DNA of 18,708 nt from an uncultured Oscillospiraceae bacterium (lineage in GTDB: Bacteria; Bacillota; Clostridia; Oscillospirales; Oscillospiraceae), in assembly GCA_934643765.1 (NCBI GenBank), contig CAKUCT010000011.1, positions 1 to 18,708 on the forward strand, read 5' to 3'. Below, piece after piece: positions 13,157-18,708 of this stretch. How positions within the stretch are numbered: position 1 is the first letter of the stretch; each line of letters starts with the position of its first letter. The notes under the pieces were generated by a model. That model ran no database searches, had not been told where the DNA came from, and saw only the letters and a list, made by a program, of their open reading frames with translations. The translations under genes were made by a program, and so were the position numbers.

Positions 13157-14043
13157 TATGCCTGTCCTCCCATCGTCGGAGCTTCGGTATTTTCAGACGG
13201 TTCATTGAACCATTTTGACCACTGTTCCTCACTGCAGTACCCGGCAAGCGCGAAGGAGAAATCCCGAAGACGGTGTGCCGGGCATCCCGATACTTCGATC
13301 TGTGTCCCATACGCACCGTCATAGATACGCTCGACCTTTGCGGCAAGTACATCCGACCAGTCCCGCTTACCTTCATCGGTCAGTGTGTTACGGTTCAGCT
13401 CCACGATGGTGGCAGCCTCGTGTTCTTCGTCGGCATCCAGTAGATGCACATCTTCGAGGTTGCAACCCATGAGAGAGAAAACGGTCAGAAGCTTTTCGGA
13501 TGCAGACGCATCCTCCGGCGCATTTTGCAGATACTCCGAAATTTCGAAGCAGTCCTCAGTGGCAATGACAGCACCGACTTCCTCCTGCACTTCCAGCTCT
13601 CCGAGAAGCATTTCACCAATGCCGTTGGTGGGAGAGACGGTCAAATCGAAATGTTCTTTGATGTCGTCAAACCCAATCACCCAGGAACCATTTTCGGTTT
13701 CACCGAACCTGCCCTTGATCATAAGTTCGGCAACGCGGTGAACCTCGTCACGAAGAATTTGCCGTGCCTTCGGCAGGTAGGCGGAATATCTGGCATAGAA
13801 GGAACCTTCGGAACAGACAAGGATTCCGTCATCCTCACCCTCACCGAGGACAAGAAGACAGTGTTTTCTTTCACCGTCATCATAGGTTTCTTTGGCATAG
13901 TCAGCAATGAAATCATAATCGTCCAGGAGCCGTTCGCTGAACCAAGCGAACTGTTCTTGGTTGAGTGTCACCACTCCGACAATGTCGGCATCGGTAACTT
14001 GGGGCGCGCTTGCTTTGCGCTCAAATCTTGCTTTGAAATTCAT
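13156..14043 (-). CDS. Conjugative-element protein, DUF6329-like
   Basis: This 295-aa soluble, acidic protein has no signal peptide or membrane helix. Recognisable blocks are FERKASAPQVTDADIVG, a LLDDYDFIADYAKETYDDGE segment, CLLVLGEGEDDGILV and GSFYARYSAYLPKAR. This combination resembles proteins annotated DUF6329 in Tn1549-like elements, a family with no assigned role; the name is from memory. GGAGG lies six bases before ATG 14041-14043 and overlaps the end of the upstream gene, two bases away. It is therefore part of the transfer operon. No catalytic motif was recognised. Confidence 0.65.
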   Translation of the reverse strand: MNFKARFERKASAPQVTDADIVGVVTLNQEQFAWFSERLLDDYDFIADYAKETYDDGERKHCLLVLGEGEDDGILVCSEGSFYARYSAYLPKARQILRDEVHRVAELMIKGRFGETENGSWVIGFDDIKEHFDLTVSPTNGIGEMLLGELEVQEEVGAVIATEDCFEISEYLQNAPEDASASEKLLTVFSLMGCNLEDVHLLDADEEHEAATIVELNRNTLTDEGKRDWSDVLAAKVERIYDGAYGTQIEVSGCPAHRLRDFSFALAGYCSEEQWSKWFNEPSENTEAPTMGGQA

Positions 14044-14045
14044 GT

Positions 14046-14552
14046 TTATCCTCCGTACAGATTATTGAATTGTTGTTTTTCCTCATCCGAGAAGGAAACG
14101 CCGAAAGCAGAAGAGATCAGATCCCATAGGCTTTGCTCCTCGCTCTGCAAGAGGAAGCAATCCGCATACCGCTGATAGAAGTCTTCCTCGGTTTCCTTTC
14201 CGGTTAGGCATGAGATGAAAATGGTTTTTGCTTTTGAGATATCCGCAGCACCGAGACCGTTCTCGGCAAACACGGTTTGAATGGTAGCAAGTTCGGAATC
14301 ATACTGTTCCATTGCCGCTCTTTGCTCGGCGGGAATATACTCATAAACGACATTGTAGTCGATAACCTCTGCAGCACCGCCACCTGCCATCCAGCCGAAC
14401 AGTCCGTACACGGCAATCACGGGGAGCAGGACAATGAACAGCACAATACCGATCACATAACCGAGGAACTTCCGTCCGTTTTTATCTCCGGCAAGGATCG
14501 CAAGCACCTTCTTTGCGACCTTTGCCACTACTGCGCCAACTGCGACAATCAC
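14046..14552 (-). CDS. CD1108-like membrane protein, short form
   Basis: This 168-aa protein has a basic N-terminus, one membrane helix (about residues 30-52) and a C-terminal soluble domain ending FSDEEKQQFNNLYGG. In Tn1549-like elements the corresponding protein (CD1108 family) usually carries this N-terminal module and then an NlpC/P60 or lysozyme-like wall-hydrolase domain. Here the frame stops right after the first module, with no hydrolase domain downstream. The start is uncertain: GTG 14550-14552 is used, but the AGAAGG upstream is very close, and a second GTG at residue 9 is possible. A terminator hairpin sits about 25 bases upstream. Confidence 0.6.
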   Translation of the reverse strand: MIVAVGAVVAKVAKKVLAILAGDKNGRKFLGYVIGIVLFIVLLPVIAVYGLFGWMAGGGAAEVIDYNVVYEYIPAEQRAAMEQYDSELATIQTVFAENGLGAADISKAKTIFISCLTGKETEEDFYQRYADCFLLQSEEQSLWDLISSAFGVSFSDEEKQQFNNLYGG

Positions 14553-14576
14553 CTTCTTTCATTTTTTCATAGAAAA

Positions 14577-14603
14577 AGGAGCAACCGATTTTCGATTGCT
14601 CCT
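14577..14603. terminator. Hairpin terminator after the Fic gene
   Basis: AGGAGCAA (14577-14584) and TTGCTCCT (14596-14603) pair over 8 bp, with a further CGA/TCG pairing inside after one mismatch. On the minus strand the stem is followed by TTTTTCTAT, giving a rho-independent terminator 66 bases past the Fic stop codon. On the plus strand it is followed by a looser T-rich stretch. The stem ends about 25 bases before the start of the next minus-strand gene. Confidence 0.75.
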
Positions 14604-14669
14604 GAGTGTTTTTATTTGCTTTTTTACATTGACCGTTGTGCCAACATTCTTTTGTTTGTTGCTATGCGA

Positions 14670-15566
14670 TTACCCTTGATAAGGTATTCTGAAATAATCC
14701 AGATACTTCTTGAACTTGTCCTGCGCTGAAAGGCAGGTGTCTATCAGATATCCCCGTTCCGTGTTCCATTCGTGTAAGCCACGATAATAGAACAGTTTCA
14801 GGTCTTCGTCAATGATGAACGGAACAATACCATTTTTGAGGCACTCTTTGAAAAGTATCAGCCGTCCGACACGACCGTTTCCGTCCTGAAACGGATGGAT
14901 GGATTCGAAGGCTACATGAAAGGCGATCAGGTCTTCGAGCGTCTTATCCGGCTTGCGGTTATATGATGCAAGCAACTGCTTCAGTTCGGTTGGCACTTCT
15001 TCCGGTGCTGTCGTATCACGCCCGCCGACCTCGTTGGGGATTTTCTTATAATCTCCGACAGCAAACCAATCCTTGCGGGAATCACTCGTTCCGCTTTTCA
15101 GGGTTCGATGCAGTGTTTTGATGAATGGCTCACTCAGCATCTGACCGGCAGAATCGATAACCAGATCAATGCACCGGAAGTGATTGGCCGTTTCCACAAT
15201 ATCGTCAACATTAACCGTCCCGGCTTCAACACCGATGGTATTGGTTTCATAGATATACCGTGTCTGATCGTGCGTCAGGCGACTTCCTTCCATGTGATTG
15301 GAATTGTAGGTCAGTTCGATCTGCACTTTATGATAGATACCGCCTTTTGTCCCGCTTGCTTTTTCCGTCCGCAAAACATCCAGCAGGGTTTCCGGCTCAT
15401 CACTTTTTTTATTGATCCGATCCGGTCTTTGCGCGTCCTCCGGGATGTTCCAAGTCTTTCCCGTCAGGAATGCTTCGGGAATCTTGCCCTCGGCGCAGTA
15501 ATTGCGTACCGTTCTTTCGGATACACCCCATTTTTTTGCGATTTGAGCAACCGATACATATTTCAT
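14670..15566 (-). CDS. Fic family protein with N-terminal HTH domain
   Basis: This 298-aa protein would AMPylate (or otherwise modify) target proteins. Residues 1-45 form an excisionase/MerR-like helix-turn-helix (VAQIAKKWGVSERTVRNYC). Residues 89-94 (SNHMEG) match the inhibitory-helix motif S/T-x-x-x-E-G/N, placing it in the class II, self-inhibited type. The active-site loop HPFQDGNGRVGR (224-235) is complete with catalytic His224. GGAGG lies eight bases before ATG 15564-15566. An own promoter (15600-15628) and terminator (14577-14603) frame it, so it is a self-contained unit dropped between VirB4 and CD1108-like genes. No separate antitoxin is visible. It could be a toxin, a regulator, or an anti-competitor factor. 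Confidence 0.9.
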   Translation of the reverse strand: MKYVSVAQIAKKWGVSERTVRNYCAEGKIPEAFLTGKTWNIPEDAQRPDRINKKSDEPETLLDVLRTEKASGTKGGIYHKVQIELTYNSNHMEGSRLTHDQTRYIYETNTIGVEAGTVNVDDIVETANHFRCIDLVIDSAGQMLSEPFIKTLHRTLKSGTSDSRKDWFAVGDYKKIPNEVGGRDTTAPEEVPTELKQLLASYNRKPDKTLEDLIAFHVAFESIHPFQDGNGRVGRLILFKECLKNGIVPFIIDEDLKLFYYRGLHEWNTERGYLIDTCLSAQDKFKKYLDYFRIPYQG

Positions 15567-15599
15567 ACACGCCACCTCCGTGTGATATTATCCATAGAT

Positions 15600-15628
15600 A
15601 TTATACCACATTATCGGCAAGAAATCAA
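15600..15628 (-). promoter_or_regulatory. Sigma-A promoter of the Fic gene
   Basis: On the minus strand TTGATT (15623-15628) and TATAAT (15600-15605) are spaced 17 bases apart. A direct repeat GATATTAT (15584-15591 and about 15598-15604) lies over and just after the -10 box and could be an operator for autoregulation by the Fic protein's HTH domain. Confidence 0.75.
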
Positions 15629-15678
15629 GAATTTATTTGCTTTGATTTTGTTTGTTTTTGCCGTTATCGGAAATGCGA

Positions 15679-17508
15679 TTATCTTCCTCCTGCATTGCCG
15701 AACAATTTGGCTTTGTATTCGGGAGCGATGACTTGCAGAAGGTATCTTTCGTTTCCGCATTTGAAAAGGCAGGTACCGCGCTCTGGGTACTTGATGAGGT
15801 CGTATTCCGATTCCTCGAGCTGCAGAGCGTCCATATAATCACGGGGATTGACATTGCCGCCGTTGAAAAGGAACTGATGCGTCGGGATGGAGAAGAGGGG
15901 CTTTGTCATCTCCTTGATTTCCGGCAATAAAAAGTCCTCGATATTCTGAGACGCCAGAAGAATCGAGGAATCTTTTTTTCGCACGCGCTTGGAAGCGTTG
16001 CGGATATATTCGATTGCCGTCATGTTCGTAAGGAAAAGGTACAGCTCGTCGATGGAAGCTGCCGTATTGCCTTTCGTGAGAAGCTTATGGTTCATATACG
16101 AGAGGATATTGAACAGCATCGCATTCTTGAGTTTCATATTGGCTTCCATGAGTCCTTTGACCCCGAACACGATGAAACGGTCGTCGCTTATGTTGGTATG
16201 CCCATTGAAAAACTTGCTTTCCGCACCCACACACATGGAGTTCAGTCCGAGGCAAAGCTCGCGGAGCAGGTCTTCCGTGAACAGCGATTTCGATCCTTTC
16301 TCATACCTCTGGTACTCGCTCTCCACCATGGCGTACAGATCCGCCATCACAGGATAGTCATCGGCTTTCAGCTTATCGTAGTCGGTATTGTCTGTGATGC
16401 CGAATTTGGCATAAAGGCGGGAGAGCAGAATTTCAAGCGCGTCGATCTGTGCGTCATCGAAATCTTTATAGACTCTGAAAAAATCCTTGAGATAGGAGAT
16501 ATGCTGTGAGAGTCGGGTGGCTTTGCGGAATGCCTCGGGCGAGTCCGCATCGGCTTCGCCTCCGTTGTCCGACCATTCTTTGGGTTCGAGCGGGTTTATG
16601 ATATATTCGCCGGTCATAAGATCTACATAGCAACCGCCGAGGTTGTCACAGAGGTCTTTGTATTCCTGTTCGGCATCCAGGCTGATGACCGATTTTCCCG
16701 ACATCCGCAGATTGACAAGGATCAGCTTGAGCAGATACGACTTACCCTGACCGGAGTTGCCGAGGATGAGAACATTGGAGTTGGTCTTGTCATCGGCACG
16801 CTGATCAAAATCCGCTATGATGTTGGTACCGAATTTATCCTTGCCGAGATAGAAGCCGTTTTTGTCGGTCTTGCCGGAGTAGTTGAACGGAAACAGGTTT
16901 GCGACTGCCGATGCCGGAAGGACGCGCTCATACTGTGTGCCGAAGATGTTATAGCCACACGGCATGCAGGCAATGAAGCCTTCCTTCTGCCGCATGGACA
17001 GATGATCGACTGAAATCTTTTCGCGCGTCATCTCCATGGAGACATCCGATTGCAGTTCGCGGAGCTTATCCAGATTTCCGGCAGACAGCTCGATGAAGAC
17101 AGCGCAATGCAGAAGAGGCTCACGGTTCTTTCGCAGTTCTCCGAGCAGCTCCACCACATCACCGAGGTTGCCTTCTCCCATAACCGAATCTTCAAGGTCG
17201 TTGGAGCTTGCAAGGAGCTTATTTTTGCGGCTTGCGTTTTGCAGAATCTTTCGCTGCTCCACACCGTCTACCAATCGGGTGTACAGGTGAACGGTCACTG
17301 CTTCTTTGTCACCGAAACGGGCGAGGAGCGCCTGGTCGCTTGTCTGCGGCGGGTACTCGCGGATCGCCCATACGGAGCGATAACTGTCCCCGCAGATGAA
17401 GTGATCCACATTGAAGCGGATGGCAGAGGGGACCGCCATGTCGAAGAAGTCTTTTACATAGGCTTCGCTGTGCGCGACTTCTTCGGGAAGTTGTTTTTTC
17501 TTTGCCAT
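15679..17508 (-). CDS. VirB4-like conjugation ATPase (CD1110 family)
   Basis: This 609-aa secretion ATPase energises assembly and transport of the type IV channel. Its N-terminal domain (about residues 20-200) has the family stretch RFNVDHFICGDSYRSVWAIR. Walker A is GNSGQGKS (250-257), and AASIDELYLFL near residue 500 gives Walker B. RVRKKDSSILLASQNIEDF and PEYKAKLFGNAGGR at the very end match the CD1110/TraE-type proteins, so it looks full length. AAAGGA lies six bases before ATG 17506-17508; upstream in-frame ATGs at 17523 and 17538 fall in or next to a terminator hairpin. Its stop is about 50 bases before the Fic promoter. Confidence 0.92.
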   Translation of the reverse strand: MAKKKQLPEEVAHSEAYVKDFFDMAVPSAIRFNVDHFICGDSYRSVWAIREYPPQTSDQALLARFGDKEAVTVHLYTRLVDGVEQRKILQNASRKNKLLASSNDLEDSVMGEGNLGDVVELLGELRKNREPLLHCAVFIELSAGNLDKLRELQSDVSMEMTREKISVDHLSMRQKEGFIACMPCGYNIFGTQYERVLPASAVANLFPFNYSGKTDKNGFYLGKDKFGTNIIADFDQRADDKTNSNVLILGNSGQGKSYLLKLILVNLRMSGKSVISLDAEQEYKDLCDNLGGCYVDLMTGEYIINPLEPKEWSDNGGEADADSPEAFRKATRLSQHISYLKDFFRVYKDFDDAQIDALEILLSRLYAKFGITDNTDYDKLKADDYPVMADLYAMVESEYQRYEKGSKSLFTEDLLRELCLGLNSMCVGAESKFFNGHTNISDDRFIVFGVKGLMEANMKLKNAMLFNILSYMNHKLLTKGNTAASIDELYLFLTNMTAIEYIRNASKRVRKKDSSILLASQNIEDFLLPEIKEMTKPLFSIPTHQFLFNGGNVNPRDYMDALQLEESEYDLIKYPERGTCLFKCGNERYLLQVIAPEYKAKLFGNAGGR

Positions 17509-17530
17509 AAGAGTTCCTTTCATAAAGAAA

Positions 17531-17556
17531 AACCGCACCTCTGCTGAAGTGCGGTT
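17531..17556. terminator. Hairpin terminator after the HipA-like gene
   Basis: AACCGCAC (17531-17538) and GTGCGGTT (17549-17556) pair perfectly over 8 bp with a 10-base loop. On the minus strand the stem runs into TTTTTCTTT, a good rho-independent terminator 20 bases beyond the HipA-like stop. Only about 10 bases separate the T-run from the VirB4 ribosome site. Confidence 0.8.
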
Positions 17557-17575
17557 ATCGTAGTTATTTGGTTAA

Positions 17576-18708
17576 TCAGAGCATGATCTGCCCGCCGGAT
17601 TGTGTCTGTACAATATCGTCCAGCAGTTCAATGCGCGTCCTGAGTGCATTTGCCAGTGTATCAACCCGTATCGGTTCCATATACTCGGACTTTTCATACA
17701 GCTCTCTTGCAAAGTCTTCAATGCCGTCGAGAGCGGACAGGTCCAGCCATGAGAAGTCGGTCACAAGTTCCAGATTTTCTGTGGGATTCTTCTTCCACAG
17801 CGGGGTTTTGATATTACTGTCATCATCTGCTTGCATCTCACTTACAACACGGTTGAACCACATGGAGTTGCCGTTGTCGTAAAGGGGAGCAACGCCGATC
17901 CATTCCAGTGTGACCGCGTTGCGGATCAGTCCGAAGTTGTTCAGGTGCCGGTCTTCGTTGACAATCAGGTAATCCAGCACAAGCATCTGTTCCAGCTTTT
18001 CACGGGTATCGGCAATACCGAGCTTTTCGCAGCATTCAATATAAAATTCGTATTCCGATTGCTCGTTCCGCTTTTTGAACGCACTCATCACCTGTGCCGC
18101 CGCAACAAGGTCGGTTTCGGGCGTGATGAAATCCTCGCACCCGGAGCAAATCTCACCGTGTTCCGCGATCAGCGTATAGGGCACATGCGGAATACCGAGC
18201 CGATTGGCAATCTCGGACGCAAGCACCTCGTTGTAGGCTTCTTGACGATAGGGCGCACTGGAATCCTTGAGGAGCACCCGCTTGCCGTCGATAATCTTCC
18301 ATTTCTTTTTGAGATTGCCGTTTGCCGTGTTGTCGGGGGAGACAAGGCTTGCGCTGTCGGAGCTTGCACCTTTGCCGAACAGGATATTGCCAATGTCCTC
18401 CGAGAAGGCGTTTTCAAAGAAGTTTACCCGATGCCAATCAAGCGGTTTATCGGTCGGAGAAATCCAGTATTGATCGGACAGGCTCAGCCCAAAGCACTTT
18501 TCGATCAGCTCCTGCGGTGAAGACAGCTCCAGTTCCTCCAGCACATCGCGGATACCTTTCCGGCTTGCGGGAATGGAACGCTTTGTCCACCAGCGGTTGA
18601 GAGCTTTCCTTTCCACGCCGATTTTATTATAAGTGCCGAGCGGCAGATGCTCTGCGTGATGAATTTTGCCGAGAGAGACGATGTTGGAATATTCGTCAAG
18701 TTCCAGAT
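17576..18708 (-). CDS. HipA-like kinase, N-terminus beyond the window edge
   Basis: At least 376 codons are visible and the frame stays open to the right edge, so the true start lies outside. A GTG at 18616 is only an internal Val. The edge segment includes HLPLGTYNKIG, then KALNRWWTKRSIPASR, both typical of the N-terminal part of Clostridial HipA-like proteins. Kinase features follow: a Lys in KRVLLKDSS, NEVLASEIANRLG, the catalytic loop NEDRHLNNFG and the metal-binding APLYDNG. HipA kinases phosphorylate translation targets such as tRNA synthetases and are normally held by a HipB antitoxin. No HipB is in view. It ends just before a terminator in front of VirB4. Confidence 0.85.
   Translation of the reverse strand, partial: LELDEYSNIVSLGKIHHAEHLPLGTYNKIGVERKALNRWWTKRSIPASRKGIRDVLEELELSSPQELIEKCFGLSLSDQYWISPTDKPLDWHRVNFFENAFSEDIGNILFGKGASSDSASLVSPDNTANGNLKKKWKIIDGKRVLLKDSSAPYRQEAYNEVLASEIANRLGIPHVPYTLIAEHGEICSGCEDFITPETDLVAAAQVMSAFKKRNEQSEYEFYIECCEKLGIADTREKLEQMLVLDYLIVNEDRHLNNFGLIRNAVTLEWIGVAPLYDNGNSMWFNRVVSEMQADDDSNIKTPLWKKNPTENLELVTDFSWLDLSALDGIEDFARELYEKSEYMEPIRVDTLANALRTRIELLDDIVQTQSGGQIML

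Noticed and set aside
13444..14175. 243-codon plus-strand open frame
   Set aside because: Antisense to the DUF6329-like and CD1108-like genes, which are tightly packed with good ribosome sites.
18616..18616. GTG at 18614-18616 as start of the HipA-like gene
   Set aside because: The same frame continues to the window edge with HipA-type conserved residues (HLPLGTYNKIG), so this is an internal Val codon.

Overview
The window looks like a stretch of a low-to-medium GC Gram-positive genome, most likely a gut Clostridia or Oscillospiraceae-type Firmicute. This rests on the protein families (CD1110/CD1115-type conjugation ATPases, a MobP3-like relaxase, a DUF6103-like protein), strong AGGAGG-type ribosome binding sites and sigma-A promoters with 17-bp spacers. 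No integrase, rRNA, tRNA or CRISPR array is visible, so the element borders are not in view.

Left part, about 1-5750: an accessory scar zone. A DUF1016/YhcG-type nuclease gene is present only as two pieces (1-126 and about 1042-1194). Between them lie the C-terminal remnant of one CPBP-family membrane protease and an intact second one (248-1009). Next comes a promoter-driven XRE regulator with a large membrane domain (1291-2145) and a perfect 14-bp hairpin terminator. On the minus strand is an ABC-2 type exporter operon: a 36-aa ORF, an ATPase, a permease, a 65-aa membrane protein and possibly one more mini membrane ORF. It is driven by a near-consensus promoter about 210 nt upstream. Its leader carries a short peptide ORF, nested hairpins and a U-tract terminator, which is the layout of a transcription attenuator. 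The zone ends with a truncated, frameshifted SLOG/DUF1273 pseudogene.

Right part, about 5745-18708: a conjugative-element module read right to left. In transcription order it holds a HipA-like kinase (runs off the right edge), a VirB4-like ATPase, a Fic protein, a small CD1108-like membrane protein, a DUF6329-like protein, a DUF6103-like protein, a repeat-rich non-coding region that is the best oriT candidate, a ribbon-helix-helix protein, a MobP3-like relaxase, a DUF3991/Toprim protein, a VirD4-like coupling protein and a small HTH protein. RHH/relaxase, DUF6329/DUF6103 and VirD4/HTH overlap or nearly abut, so they are probably translationally coupled.

The most interesting feature is how the transfer module is broken up by self-contained accessory genes. 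An AAA/DUF4143 ATPase sits on the opposite strand under an operator-like 31-bp dyad. A Fic enzyme has its own promoter and terminator. A HipA-like kinase has a terminator placed just before the VirB4 ribosome binding site. In two places a transcription terminator stands immediately in front of a core transfer gene. Either cargo inserted with its own terminator, or transfer genes depend on readthrough or antitermination. TrbL/VirB6 and PrgI-like genes are not seen between VirB4 and VirD4, so the module is rearranged, incomplete, or continues outside the window.
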